Shown: positions 25,736-35,025 of the stretch, in pieces | Layout: the number at the start of each line of letters is the position of its first letter | Numbering within the stretch: the stretch's first letter is position 1 | NCBI GenBank assembly: GCA_045120955.1 | Contig: JBGVFH010000071.1 | Span: 1 to 64,000, forward strand | DNA: 64,000 bases | DNA from: JAZMZS01 sp045120955 | GTDB lineage: Bacteria; Bacillota; Clostridia; Oscillospirales; CAG-272 | Reading direction: 5' to 3' | Position numbers and translations under genes: made by a program | The notes under the pieces: model-generated | Told to the model about the DNA's origin: nothing | What the model saw: the letters and a program-made list of their open reading frames with translations, nothing else | Database searches by the model: none

Positions 25736-26650
25736 ATGAAAAACACAACTACACTTGAGCCCTCAGGTGTGCTTGTAGTAAACAAGCACGCAGGGGTAAC
25801 GAGCCACGATATAGTAAACAAGGTACGACGCCTTTATAAGACGAAAAGAGTAGGGCACGCAGGAACGCTCGACCCCATGGCGACCGGAGTGTTGGTCGTC
25901 CTTGTCGGCAGAGCGGCAAAAGCGAGTGAGTATGCGCATACATCCGACAAAAGCTACCGTGCTACTCTCAAGCTTGGTCTTGTCAGTGACACAGAGGATA
26001 TAACAGGGAACTGTGCGCCGACTCATGCTCCCGTCCCGGATGAGCAGACGGTAATTGATGCCTGTCGCTCCATGCTCGGTAAAAGTATGCAGACCCCTCC
26101 CATGTACTCAGCTATAAAACATGGCGGAAAAAAGCTCTACGAGCTTGCACGTGAGGGTAAGACAGTAGAGCGTGAGGCGAGAGAGATCGAGGTTTATTCT
26201 ATTGATGCACAGAAAATAACTGATGACGAGTATGTTATAGATACAAAAGTCTCAAAGGGCACCTATATACGCACACTTTGCACGAATATAGGGGAGAAGT
26301 GCGGCTGCGGTGCCGTTATGGCGAGCCTTGAGAGAACGAACGCAGGCGGCTTTGACATTTCTGAGTCTCACACGCTCGAGGAGCTGGAGACGCTCGAGCT
26401 TGATGCGCTGACAGCTCTGCTTTATCCGACGGAGAGGCTGTTTTCTCACTATCCGATAGTAACGCTCGGAGATTTTTTCTACAAGCTGTGCTACTCGGGC
26501 TGTGAGATATATCAAAAAAAGATAGGCACACATTATGATGTCGGTCAGTATGTGCGCCTGTATTCAAAGGACGGTTTTTTTGCCCTTGGTATAGTCAAAG
26601 AATACGAAGAGGGAAGTGCCGTCAAGTGCGATAAGATATTTGTGCTTTGA
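25736..26650 (+). CDS. truB: tRNA pseudouridine-55 synthase
   Basis: 304 residues. The catalytic Asp46 lies in GHAGTLDPMATG, preceded by VNKHAGVTSHD, both hallmarks of TruB. The central MYSAIKHGGKKLYELAREG and the C-terminal RNA-binding part are present. It makes pseudouridine at position 55 of the T loop in most tRNAs. In many bacteria it neighbours rbfA and ribF; here it sits between aspS and pgeF. Confidence 0.95.
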   Translation: MKNTTTLEPSGVLVVNKHAGVTSHDIVNKVRRLYKTKRVGHAGTLDPMATGVLVVLVGRAAKASEYAHTSDKSYRATLKLGLVSDTEDITGNCAPTHAPVPDEQTVIDACRSMLGKSMQTPPMYSAIKHGGKKLYELAREGKTVEREAREIEVYSIDAQKITDDEYVIDTKVSKGTYIRTLCTNIGEKCGCGAVMASLERTNAGGFDISESHTLEELETLELDALTALLYPTERLFSHYPIVTLGDFFYKLCYSGCEIYQKKIGTHYDVGQYVRLYSKDGFFALGIVKEYEEGSAVKCDKIFVL

Positions 26651-26673
26651 GCGCTGCGGCAGACCCAACAGCG

Positions 26674-26726
26674 GTGTTGCTCGTGGGTGCCATGGCGGGA
26701 CCATGGTGCTACTCGGGCGAGCACAC
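26674..26726 (+). other. Long bulged hairpin between truB and pgeF
   Basis: Outer arms GTG-TGCTCG (26674-26676 and 26678-26683, one bulged base) pair with CGAGCACAC (26718-26726). Inner arms 26687-26695 and 26701-26709 give nine pairs (two G-U) around the loop CGGGA. No T tract follows, so it is not a standard terminator. The function is unknown. Confidence 0.5.
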
Positions 26727-26743
26727 AATAAGGAAACAAGCTA

Positions 26744-27538
26744 ATGCAAATAAAACATGAAAACGGTGTGGTCTACTACACAAGCGATAAAATAAAAGTT
26801 CCCCATGCTTTTGCAACAAGACTCGGCGGCGTAAGCAAAGCACCGCATACCTCCACACTTAACCTCGCCTACGGCAGAGGGGACGATGAGGAAACTATAA
26901 AGGCGAATTTGCGCCGTTTTGCCGAGGCTGTCGGCTTTGCTCCCGAGAGCGTTTGCTCTCTGCCGCAGATACATTCAAGCAAGGTAATATATGTGAGCCG
27001 TGATATGTGCGGACAAGGATATTTTACTCCGCCGAGCACCCAATGCGACGGCTACGTTACGCACGAGCGTGGTGTTACTTTGGGAGTAAAGACAGCCGAC
27101 TGCGTGCCGATACTGCTCGCAGATGAAAAGAACGGAGTGATAGCCGCACTTCATGCCGGTTGGCGCGGAACTTTTTCTGATATATGTGGGGAAGGCGTAC
27201 GGCAAATGTGCGTGCATGGAGCGAAAAAAGAGAGTATCGTGGCGGTGATAGGTCCGTCAATATGCAAAAAATGTTATGAAGTGGGGCGAGATGTCTACGA
27301 TGCCGCAATATCATGCATAGGCGAGGATGCGCTGCGCTTTTTTGAAGAAAAGAGCGAGTCGGGCAAGTATCTCGTCGATATAAAAGGAGCTAACCGATAC
27401 CTTCTCGAGCGTGCGGGCGTGAATTGCCGGAACATAGAAATACTCCCTTTATGCACATATGAGCATCCGGAGCTTTTCTGGTCTCACAGATATACAAAAG
27501 GAGAGCGAGGCACGATGATGAGTGTGATAACGCTGTAA
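26744..27538 (+). CDS. pgeF: Peptidoglycan editing factor PgeF (YfiH/YlmD, multicopper-oxidase-like)
   Basis: 264 residues. Metal-type residues are His77 (LPQIHSSK), Cys120 (KTADCVPIL) and His137 in HAGWRG, the family hallmark. PgeF was described as a 'laccase-like' protein and later as an amidase-type factor that removes misincorporated residues from cell-wall precursors. Adenosine-modifying activities have also been reported for homologues. It starts at an ATG behind AAGGAA. In firmicutes it often sits near ftsZ-sepF; this is a different context, following truB by 93 nt with a hairpin between. Confidence 0.9.
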   Translation: MQIKHENGVVYYTSDKIKVPHAFATRLGGVSKAPHTSTLNLAYGRGDDEETIKANLRRFAEAVGFAPESVCSLPQIHSSKVIYVSRDMCGQGYFTPPSTQCDGYVTHERGVTLGVKTADCVPILLADEKNGVIAALHAGWRGTFSDICGEGVRQMCVHGAKKESIVAVIGPSICKKCYEVGRDVYDAAISCIGEDALRFFEEKSESGKYLVDIKGANRYLLERAGVNCRNIEILPLCTYEHPELFWSHRYTKGERGTMMSVITL

Positions 27539-27550
27539 AGGAGTAACAAA

Positions 27551-28162
27551 ATGGACATTCACGAAAAAATGCACAACGGTATGCTTTATAATGACCAAGG
27601 AGACCCCGATCTGCTTGCTGAGCAGAGAGCCTGCCTTGAAAAGCTATACGATTTTAACGCAACTCGCCCCTCCGAGCAGGAAAAACGCAGACAACTGCTC
27701 TGTGAAATGTTTGCCGAGCTAGGCGAGGGATGCTATATAGAGCCTCCGCTTCACGCAAATTGGGGCGGAAGACACGTACATTTCGGAAGAAATGTGTATG
27801 CAAATTTCAGCCTTACCTTAGTGGATGATACGCATATATATGTAGGGGACAATACACTCATAGGACCGAACGTCACCATAGCCACCGCAGGTCACCCCGT
27901 AGACCCTGAATTACGTGCTATACCCACACAGTTTAATATGCCCGTACATATAGGCAAAAACTGTTGGATCGGTGCAGGAGCTGTAATTTTACCCGGTGTC
28001 AGTATCGGAGATAATACCGTCATAGGTGCGGGCAGTATCGTCACAAAGGACATCCCCTCAAATGTTGTAGCTGTAGGCAATCCTTGCCGTGTCCTTCGTG
28101 AGATCGGCGAGCACGACAAAAAATACTATTACCGCAACCGTTCGGTAGAGGGGAATATATGA
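27551..28162 (+). CDS. Maltose/galactoside O-acetyltransferase family protein
   Basis: 203 residues. The N-terminal Mac domain (MHNGMLYNDQGDPDLLAEQ) is followed by a left-handed beta-helix. ANWGGRHVHFGRNVYAN and the catalytic His in TAGHPVDPE are typical of the Maa/LacA group. NCWIGAGAVILPGVSIGDN and the closing VVAVGNPCRVLREI complete it. It acetylates a sugar or thiogalactoside-like acceptor using acetyl-CoA; the physiological substrate is usually unknown. AGGAG lies upstream. It follows pgeF by 12 nt. Confidence 0.9.
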   Translation: MDIHEKMHNGMLYNDQGDPDLLAEQRACLEKLYDFNATRPSEQEKRRQLLCEMFAELGEGCYIEPPLHANWGGRHVHFGRNVYANFSLTLVDDTHIYVGDNTLIGPNVTIATAGHPVDPELRAIPTQFNMPVHIGKNCWIGAGAVILPGVSIGDNTVIGAGSIVTKDIPSNVVAVGNPCRVLREIGEHDKKYYYRNRSVEGNI

Positions 28163-28285
28163 TGGGAATGTCGGCAAGTCACTATGTTTTGCTCTTAATA
28201 CATTGCAGTGTTTGCACGTATGTGCGCCGTCCTTTGTAATGGATGCCGCAGGCGAATTTTGCAACGCTTTTAAAACTATAAAACG

Positions 28286-28328
28286 AAATATGCCGTGCTC
28301 CTTTTTTGGGAGCACGGCATATTTTAAT
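28286..28328. terminator. Bidirectional terminator between the acetyltransferase gene and pckG
   Basis: Perfect 16-base arms (28286-28301 and 28309-28324) around a T-rich loop, with A/T tracts at both ends. It can stop transcription of the converging genes on both strands. Confidence 0.85.
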
Positions 28329-28333
28329 AAAAC

Positions 28334-30115
28334 TTATTTAGAAAGTCTTGCTTCAAGTGCGGAGAGCTCTTCGTAAAGCTCAGCGGGAACTCTGTCACCT
28401 ACGAGTGAGTAGAATTCCTTGATATTTGCAATATCCTCGAGCCATGACTTGTTGTCTACTGTGAGAAGCTCACGGATAGTGTCAACCGTGATACCGTCAA
28501 GACCGTCGATGTCAATGTCCTCAGCCTTCGGAACAAAGCCGATAGGAGTCTCAACTGCGTCAACCTTGCCTTCGCATCTGTCAAGGATCCAGAGAAGAAC
28601 ACGCATATTGTCACCGAATCCGGGCCAGATGAAGTTGCCTTCATCGTCGGTACGGAACCAGTTAACGTGGAAGATCTTGGGAGCGTTCGGGATAGAAGCC
28701 TCCATGTTGAGCCAATGCTTCCAATAGTCACCCATGTTGTAACCTACGAACGGACGCATTGCCATCGGGTCACGGCGAACAACACCTACTGCGCCTGTAG
28801 CTGCAGCTGTTGTCTCAGAAGCCATGATAGAGCCGACAAACGTACCGTTTCTCCAGCTTGTTGACTGGTAAACAAGGGGAGCGGTCTTAGCACGGCGTCC
28901 GCCGAAGATGATAGCTGATACGGGAACACCTGTGAGTGAGTTGAATTCGGAAGAGATGCAGGGGCAGTTGATAGCCTTAGCTGTGAAACGAGAGTTGGGA
29001 TGAGCGCCGCAAGTGCTCTTGTCAGCCTTGTTGTACTTAGTGTAATCCCAAGGATTGCCCTTCCAGTCGATAGCGTTTGCGGGAGGATTCTTGTCAAGAC
29101 CTTCCCACCAAACTGTGTTGTTCTCTGTGTTATGAACAACGTTTGTAAAGATAGTGTCCTTCTGGCAGGTGTGAAGTGCGTTGGGGTTTGACTTTTCGTT
29201 TGTACCGGGAGCAACACCGAAGAAACCGTTTTCGGGGTTTACAGCCCACAGTCTGCCGTCCTTGCCGACACGAAGCCATGCGATGTCGTCACCTACGCAC
29301 CATACCTTGTATCCGAGGTCTCTGTACTTTTTCGGAGGAATGAGCATTGCGAGGTTTGTCTTTCCGCAAGCAGAGGGGAAAGCAGCCGTAACATACTTGA
29401 TATCGCCGTTAGGATATTCAACGCCGAGGATGAGCATATGCTCAGCCATCCAGCCTTCCTTGCGGCCGAGGTAAGAAGCGATACGGAGAGCAAAGCACTT
29501 CTTTCCGAGAAGAACGTTTCCGCCGTAACCGGAGTTAACGCTCCAGATGGTGTTGTCTTCGGGGAAGTGGCAGATATATCTGTTCTCTTCATCGAGCTGT
29601 GCCTTTGCATGAAGACCCTTGATGAAGTTGTCGGAGTCGCCGAGAGCTTCGAGTACGTTTGTACCTACGCGAGTCATGATGAGCATGTTGAGTACAACAT
29701 AGATAGAGTCGGTAAGCTCAATACCGTATTTAGCAAAATCAGAGCCTACAACGCCCATGGAGTAGGGAATAACATACATTGTTTTGCCCTTCATGGAGCC
29801 CTTGTGAAGCTTTGAAAGCTTTTCGTAGCATTCCTTGGGGTCCATCCAGTTGTTGATGTTGCCTGCATCCTCTTTTTTGGAAGTGCAGATGAATGTTCTG
29901 CCCTCAACTCTTGCTACGTCGTTTACGGCTGTTCTGTGAAGGTAACAGCCGGGAAGAAGATCCTGGTTGAGCTTTATCATTTCGCCTGTTGAACAAGCCT
30001 CTGCGCGAAGCGCCTCAGCCTGCTCTTCGCTTCCGTCTATCCAGACGATTTTTTCGGGTTGTGTCATGGCCGACATTTCGTCGATCCATGCTTTGACAAA
30101 CTTGTTTTCTGTCAT
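28334..30115 (-). CDS. pckG: Phosphoenolpyruvate carboxykinase (GTP)
   Basis: 593 residues, the size of the GTP-dependent type. FPSACGKTN at 246-254 contains the P-loop with the hyper-reactive Cys that marks GTP-type enzymes (ATP-type has a different loop). YVIPYSMG near 114-121 and EGWMAEHMLILG near 220 also fit. It interconverts oxaloacetate and PEP with GTP/GDP, in gluconeogenesis or, in fermenters, in CO2-fixing succinate routes. GGAGG lies before the ATG. It is transcribed alone from the promoter at 30260-30288. Confidence 0.96.
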   Translation of the reverse strand: MTENKFVKAWIDEMSAMTQPEKIVWIDGSEEQAEALRAEACSTGEMIKLNQDLLPGCYLHRTAVNDVARVEGRTFICTSKKEDAGNINNWMDPKECYEKLSKLHKGSMKGKTMYVIPYSMGVVGSDFAKYGIELTDSIYVVLNMLIMTRVGTNVLEALGDSDNFIKGLHAKAQLDEENRYICHFPEDNTIWSVNSGYGGNVLLGKKCFALRIASYLGRKEGWMAEHMLILGVEYPNGDIKYVTAAFPSACGKTNLAMLIPPKKYRDLGYKVWCVGDDIAWLRVGKDGRLWAVNPENGFFGVAPGTNEKSNPNALHTCQKDTIFTNVVHNTENNTVWWEGLDKNPPANAIDWKGNPWDYTKYNKADKSTCGAHPNSRFTAKAINCPCISSEFNSLTGVPVSAIIFGGRRAKTAPLVYQSTSWRNGTFVGSIMASETTAAATGAVGVVRRDPMAMRPFVGYNMGDYWKHWLNMEASIPNAPKIFHVNWFRTDDEGNFIWPGFGDNMRVLLWILDRCEGKVDAVETPIGFVPKAEDIDIDGLDGITVDTIRELLTVDNKSWLEDIANIKEFYSLVGDRVPAELYEELSALEARLSK

Positions 30116-30259
30116 GTTTGGTACCTCCGGGTTGTTTTTGTTTATTTATTTTTTAAAAAACTAACTGTTGGCTCTGATATGATTTTTGCAATCTGCAGAG
30201 CAGGAAAAGCAAACAAAAAATGCAAATTTCTTTTCGCAGTTCAACTTTCCCCAAATGTC

Positions 30260-30288
30260 ATTATACTATCGTTTTGTCAAATTTGCAA
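30260..30288 (-). promoter_or_regulatory. Sigma-A-like promoter of pckG
   Basis: On the minus strand TTGCAA (30288-30283), 17-nt spacer, then perfect TATAAT (30265-30260). The remaining gene-free stretch from 30116 to 30408 is AT-rich, and no operator or second hairpin stands out. Confidence 0.65.
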
Positions 30289-30408
30289 GATGTTTTTTTG
30301 AAAAATTCAAACTTTAATAAAAATTTAACGAAATTTTCATAAAACAGCTCAGCAAAAATAAAAATATGTTCTTTTGTGAGAAATCATGCGAAAAAATTCT
30401 GCCCCCGC

Positions 30409-30448
30409 AAAAAAGAGCATCCCTGTCGTTTTGATAACAGAGATGCCC
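30409..30448 (-). terminator. Terminator of the small membrane protein gene
   Basis: Twelve-base arms (30437-30448 and 30415-30426, two G-U pairs) followed on the minus strand by six T (30414-30409). Confidence 0.75.
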
Positions 30449-30460
30449 TGAAAATCCGTT

Positions 30461-30952
30461 TTATTCCTCCGCTGAGCTTTGTGCTTGATTTGCCGATTTT
30501 TCCTTTTCTTTGAGCTTTTTGCTTCTTTCGCTTGCCGCTGTGATGCTTTTTGCCAAAGCAGAAAATGCCCTGCGCAATACGTAAGCAAGAAGTACAAACA
30601 CAGCGTAAATAAGGCAAAATACGACCATTACGGAAAATCTGCCGCTCCCGCTCTGACCAAGTCCGAATACTCTCAGAAAGATTATGTAGAATGCCGCCAT
30701 GACTCCGATAAAATGTATCGGCAGACGTGCGGCAAGCGGAATTTTCTTTGCTGTGAGAAGATTGTTGAGTGCTCCCGTAATAAAGGAAAAGAGCAGTATC
30801 CACGGATAATTTGAGAGCGGTATTGACTTTGTCTGAGTGAGATTTTCTCCGTCTACAAACACCGAAAGCGCTCCCATGAGCACGAACACCGTGAGCGTGA
30901 AAACGAGCGCCGTTGAATAAACGATCTTTTTTGTGATATCAAAAATTTTCAT
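30461..30952 (-). CDS. Small four-helix membrane protein, DUF3021-like
   Basis: 163 residues. Four hydrophobic helices (about 10-32, 48-66, 76-96 and 105-128) are followed by a charged Lys/Glu/Ala/Ser tail. The arrangement with ILLFSFITGALNNLL in helix 2 and a Pro-x-His (LPIHFIG) in helix 3 resembles DUF3021-type proteins. The LytTR regulator gene that often accompanies DUF3021 is not adjacent. GAGGA precedes the ATG. It has its own terminator. Function unknown. Confidence 0.65.
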   Translation of the reverse strand: MKIFDITKKIVYSTALVFTLTVFVLMGALSVFVDGENLTQTKSIPLSNYPWILLFSFITGALNNLLTAKKIPLAARLPIHFIGVMAAFYIIFLRVFGLGQSGSGRFSVMVVFCLIYAVFVLLAYVLRRAFSALAKSITAASERSKKLKEKEKSANQAQSSAEE

Positions 30953-31086
30953 ATATATCCTCGCATATAATAAAACACTTTATTTTTTAATAATATCACA
31001 CAAAGACATTTTTTGCAAGGCAATATGATAATTTTTACAAACATGATATACAATGCTGCCGTTGATGCATAAAAAGCAAGTCTCTG

Positions 31087-32112
31087 TCAGTCGGGAGAAT
31101 TGTTCGGTGTGATGGTACGCTTTGAATATTTTTCGTTGCTTTTTGAGTACACCTCTGCTTTGTTTTTTGACAAAAAGGCTGTGAGGGCATACATATCCAG
31201 CCAAATCTGATTTGTGCCGTCCTTTTGCGACTCGTCGAATATTATCTGAAGTCCGAAGTGAAGATGCGGTGTGTCAATGTTGTTCGTGTCCTCTTTTGCG
31301 CTGTAGCCTGTCATGCCGAGATATCCTATCACTTCACCCGCATCGACTGTTTTGCCGACGTACATATCGTTGTACGGATGTCCCTTTCTCATGTGGGCAT
31401 AATACCAATATCTTTTGTTGTCAAACGAGCGTATGCCGACCCTCCAGCCCCCGTACTGATTCCAACCGCAAGCCACGACCGTACCTGCTTCTACAGCCAC
31501 GATCGGAGTGCCTACCGAGCCGAGCAGGTCATGACCGAGATGTTTTCGCTTGTACCCGTATGATCTGCTGTTGCCGAAATCATCGTAGTGGCGGTAGTAA
31601 TATCCCGACGCTATGGGAGAAAAGAGCATCAGTCCGTATTTTTGCTCCTCGTTTGCAAGGGTGCCGTCATCGTTGTAGCTCCACTCCTTGTGATCCCCGA
31701 CAAAGCCGCCGAAAATGGCTTGATATACCTCCTTGTAATACGAAAGCAGCTTTGCGTTTTTACATATGTCCTGTTCGCTTTCGCCGTTTTGCAGTCTGGT
31801 GCAGAGCTTTTCTATATCGCCTTTTTTGTAGTTTTCATAGTTTCCGCCTTTTACGGCAGAGTAAAGCGACAGCAGCCGCACGAGCGTGATACTGCCGTCA
31901 GAGTCGTTTTTGTTTTTTATATCCAGCTTGAGTGCTTCTTCCATAGCCTCGTCGCATACCGTCAGCTCCGCCCATTTTATATAATCCTTTTTTTGCTCCT
32001 CCCCCTCGCTTTCGCTTGCGTCGGCAAAGATATTGCTGCGGTCGAAAGCCAACGCACACGCAATACACAAAAGCAGTAGAGAAGCGGTAATTTTTAAAAT
32101 TTTGTTTTTCAA
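31087..32112 (-). CDS. M23-family (LytM-type) peptidoglycan endopeptidase
   Basis: 341 residues from TTG at 32112, preferred because GAGGTG lies 8 nt upstream and the protein then begins with a proper signal peptide (KNKILKITASLLLLCIACALA). The ATG at 32187 has no binding site. A helical region of about 130 residues precedes the Zn-peptidase domain. This has GHDLLG (first His and Asp) and HLHFG (active-site His-x-His), complete for an active enzyme, plus the GTPIVAVEAGTVVACGWN strand. It probably cuts stem-peptide cross-links outside the cell; a sporulation role is possible. Confidence 0.88.
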   Translation of the reverse strand: MKNKILKITASLLLLCIACALAFDRSNIFADASESEGEEQKKDYIKWAELTVCDEAMEEALKLDIKNKNDSDGSITLVRLLSLYSAVKGGNYENYKKGDIEKLCTRLQNGESEQDICKNAKLLSYYKEVYQAIFGGFVGDHKEWSYNDDGTLANEEQKYGLMLFSPIASGYYYRHYDDFGNSRSYGYKRKHLGHDLLGSVGTPIVAVEAGTVVACGWNQYGGWRVGIRSFDNKRYWYYAHMRKGHPYNDMYVGKTVDAGEVIGYLGMTGYSAKEDTNNIDTPHLHFGLQIIFDESQKDGTNQIWLDMYALTAFLSKNKAEVYSKSNEKYSKRTITPNNSPD

Positions 32113-32222
32113 GTTGTGAGCACCTCGTACGTATTTTTGTTTTTGAGTTTTTGCTCTTTTATATTTTGTGCACGCCGTGTTTTGCATATTCTTTTAAATC
32201 GTTATCGTACAGCAAAATAAAG

Positions 32223-32251
32223 TTGACAATTACGGAAATATTATATATAAT
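32223..32251 (+). promoter_or_regulatory. Consensus sigma-A promoter of the nusB-recN operon
   Basis: TTGACA (32223-32228), 17-nt spacer, TATAAT (32246-32251): a perfect match to consensus. It lies 102 nt before nusB and probably drives the long housekeeping run. Confidence 0.85.
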
Positions 32252-32353
32252 AATATAGTTAGATAAAATAGCATAACTTTGCAATTTTTAAAAAAGCAAA
32301 TGTTCAAAAATGACAGCGTATGAAAGGAGCCGCATAGGCGGCAGGAGAAGAAA

Positions 32354-32761
32354 ATGCTTAACAGACGTGAATCGAGAGAAGCGGTATTTTGCATGGTATA
32401 TGAGCTTGATTTTAACAAGGAGTGCGATATTGACACTCTCTTTGAAAATGCAATAGAAGAACGCTCTATTGAGAATAACGGTTACATAAAGGAGACTTTT
32501 TACGGTGTAGCGGGCAAGCTTGGCGAGATCGACGAAATGATAAAAAACAAGAGTGAGGGCTGGAACATCGATCGTATATCAAAGGTCAGTATGGCGGCGA
32601 TGCGCCTGTGCACATATGAGATCATGTACACGGACATTCCCTATAACATTGCGATAAACGAGGCACTTGAAATAGTGAAAAAGTTTGACGATGTAAAGGC
32701 AAAGGGCTTCGTAAACGGAATACTCAACTCTGTTGCACAAGAGCTTGGAAAAAATGAATAA
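32354..32761 (+). CDS. nusB: Transcription antitermination factor NusB
   Basis: 135 residues, all-helical NusB fold. RRESREAVFCMVYELDF at the N-terminus and the conserved end with IAINEALEIVKKFDDVKAKGFVNGIL are diagnostic. NusB binds boxA RNA with NusE (S10) to prevent premature termination, mainly on rRNA operons. AGGAG lies before the ATG. Its last codons overlap the start of the TsaD-like gene by 8 nt. Confidence 0.94.
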   Translation: MLNRRESREAVFCMVYELDFNKECDIDTLFENAIEERSIENNGYIKETFYGVAGKLGEIDEMIKNKSEGWNIDRISKVSMAAMRLCTYEIMYTDIPYNIAINEALEIVKKFDDVKAKGFVNGILNSVAQELGKNE

Positions 32762-33725
32762 AAACAAGATCGTGCTCGGAATAGACACCAGCAACTACAC
32801 AACGTCTCTTTGCGTGACGGGAACAGACGGCAAGGTGCAAAAGAACATCAAGCTGCCGCTCGCGGTAAAGGAGGGCGAGGTGGGACTTCGCCAGTCTGAT
32901 GCGGTGTTTTCTCATACGAAAAATCTTCCGTCGGCATTTCTTTTGGCAGACGGACTTATCAAAGACTCGGAGCTTGTTGCGGTTGGTGTGAGCGAACGCC
33001 CGAGAGATGTTGCGGGCTCGTATATGCCGTGCTTTTTGTGCGGTGTTGCCGCCGCCACGGCGATAAGCGAGAGTACGGGGGTAGCTCTGTATACCTGCTC
33101 TCATCAGGCGGGGCATGTTGCGGCGGCAATGTATTCGTCCGGTATGCTCCAAAAATATGACGGAGGGCGATTTATCGCTTTTCATGTGTCGGGCGGAACT
33201 ACAGAGATGCTGCTGTGTCAAAAGAGTACAGAAGGGATATCTGCAGAGATCATCGGACAGACAAAGGACCTCAACGCAGGTCAAGCGGTAGACAGATGCG
33301 GTGTCATGCTGAATATGAAGTTTCCCTGCGGTCCGTCTCTTGAACGCTCGGCGCTCGAGTTTTATGAAAGGGGCGGAGCGCTCTCCGGCTTCGGCGTGAG
33401 CGTAAAAGACTGCGACTGCTGTTTGTCGGGCGTGGAAAATCTCGCACGCAAGGCGTATGCAGACACCTCGGATGCGGGGTACGTTTCGGCGTTTGTGCTT
33501 GAATATATCGCAAAAACACTTGTAAAAATGAGCGAGGCGGCACAGAGAAAATACGGGGAGATGCCGATGCTTTACGCAGGGGGCGTTATGAGCAACAGCA
33601 TAATAAAAGAAAGAATACGGCGAAAGTACCCCTGCGCATATTTTGCCGCTCCCGAGTTTTCCTCGGACAATGCGGCGGGAGTTTCGCTGCTTGCGCTCGA
33701 AAAATATCTGAGTGATAATATTTGA
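32754..33725 (+). CDS. TsaD/Kae1-like M22-family paralogue
   Basis: 323 residues from ATG 32754 (overlapping nusB). The ASKHA-fold start VLGIDTSNYTTSL replaces the GIETSCDET typical of true TsaD. The metal-binding His117-x-x-x-His121 (HQAGH), HVSGGTTEM and the late SSDNAAG Asp are kept. True TsaD makes the t6A tRNA modification; this divergent clostridial form, encoded beside nusB/xseA, is annotated as an M22 peptidase or sialoglycoprotease without proof. The canonical tsaD is presumably elsewhere (inference). Confidence 0.8.
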   Translation: MNKNKIVLGIDTSNYTTSLCVTGTDGKVQKNIKLPLAVKEGEVGLRQSDAVFSHTKNLPSAFLLADGLIKDSELVAVGVSERPRDVAGSYMPCFLCGVAAATAISESTGVALYTCSHQAGHVAAAMYSSGMLQKYDGGRFIAFHVSGGTTEMLLCQKSTEGISAEIIGQTKDLNAGQAVDRCGVMLNMKFPCGPSLERSALEFYERGGALSGFGVSVKDCDCCLSGVENLARKAYADTSDAGYVSAFVLEYIAKTLVKMSEAAQRKYGEMPMLYAGGVMSNSIIKERIRRKYPCAYFAAPEFSSDNAAGVSLLALEKYLSDNI

Positions 33726-33762
33726 GTGCGGAGAAAAATAAGAACAGAGAGCGGGTGATGGC

Positions 33763-35007
33763 TTGAACGAGCAGATGAAAATTGAAGACGGCGGCGCTCA
33801 GAGCCGCAATATTATCAGTGTCAGTGCGCTCAATGACTATATAAAGGGCAGACTTGAGTCTGACAGATTTTTGTATGATATATATCTCCGAGGGGAGATA
33901 TCGAATTTCACAAACCACTATAAAACGGGACATTTCTACTTTTCTATAAAGGACGAGACGAGCGTTATCAAGGCGGTCATGTTCAAGGGCTATGCGTCGA
34001 AGCTCAGGTTCATACCCGAGAACGGCATGAAGATAATAGCTCACGGGCGCATCGGTGCTTATGTGAGGGACGGACAGTATCAGATATACTGCGACGATAT
34101 AGAGCCGGACGGGGTCGGGTCGCTGTACGTAGCATACGAACAGTTAAAGCGCAAGCTTGAGGCTGAGGGGCTTTTTTCTCCCGAGAGAAAAAAGCCGCTG
34201 CCGAAGATACCGTCGAGAATAGGTGTCATCACCTCGCCGACGGGTGCGGCTGTAAGAGATATAATAAATATTCTCGGCAGAAGATTTCCGTATGCGCAGA
34301 TGGTGCTCTATCCCGCCCTTGTTCAAGGGGCTGAGGCGGCACCCAGCCTGATAAGCGGAATGCGCCATTTTAAAAAGAGAGCGGATGTGGATGTTATAAT
34401 TATCGGGCGCGGAGGCGGCTCTATTGAGGATCTGTGGGCGTTTAACGACGAAACGCTCGCACGAGAGATAGCATCCTCGCCTATCCCCGTAATATCCGCT
34501 GTAGGACATGAGACTGATTTTACCATATGCGATTTTGCCGCAGACAGACGTGCGCCAACACCGTCTGCCGCCGCAGAGCTTGCGGTTCCGGATACAAAGG
34601 ACCTTATGCGCAGGATATCGAACGTGACCGACAGATGCGAGTATCTTTTGTCTTCTGCCGTTGCGCAGAGAAAAAAGTATCTTGATGCCATAGCTACAAG
34701 ACCTGTGCTGAAAAATCCGGAGAGATATATTGACGAGCGGCGCATGGATCTTTTGAGTGTTGACGAGCGCATGACAAGAGCGATGACTGATATGAAAAAA
34801 AGCAAGGAGAGCTCTTTTACGCTCCTTGCGGCAAAGCTCAACGCACTCAGCCCTCTCTCGGTATTGACAAGAGGCTACAGCTTCGTATCCGACGGAGAAG
34901 GAAAAGTGCTGAAAAACGCACACGGGCTGAATGTCGGGCAGAAAGTACGCATAAGCTTTGCCGACGGTGAAGCAGGGTGCAGAGTGGAAGATATAAAAAC
35001 GAAATAA
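33763..35007 (+). CDS. xseA: Exodeoxyribonuclease VII large subunit
   Basis: 414 residues from TTG 33763, supported by GGTGAT just upstream. An ATG at 33775 is an alternative losing four residues. The OB-fold N-terminal domain contains LRGEISNFTNHYKTGHFYFS. The catalytic domain follows with GVITSPTGAAVRDI, IIGRGGGSIEDLWAFND and PVISAVGHETDFTI, then a long helical region. With XseB it forms exonuclease VII, which degrades single-stranded DNA to oligonucleotides. xseB follows directly. Confidence 0.96.
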   Translation: MNEQMKIEDGGAQSRNIISVSALNDYIKGRLESDRFLYDIYLRGEISNFTNHYKTGHFYFSIKDETSVIKAVMFKGYASKLRFIPENGMKIIAHGRIGAYVRDGQYQIYCDDIEPDGVGSLYVAYEQLKRKLEAEGLFSPERKKPLPKIPSRIGVITSPTGAAVRDIINILGRRFPYAQMVLYPALVQGAEAAPSLISGMRHFKKRADVDVIIIGRGGGSIEDLWAFNDETLAREIASSPIPVISAVGHETDFTICDFAADRRAPTPSAAAELAVPDTKDLMRRISNVTDRCEYLLSSAVAQRKKYLDAIATRPVLKNPERYIDERRMDLLSVDERMTRAMTDMKKSKESSFTLLAAKLNALSPLSVLTRGYSFVSDGEGKVLKNAHGLNVGQKVRISFADGEAGCRVEDIKTK

Positions 35008-35025
35008 TGATAACGGAGAACAAAC

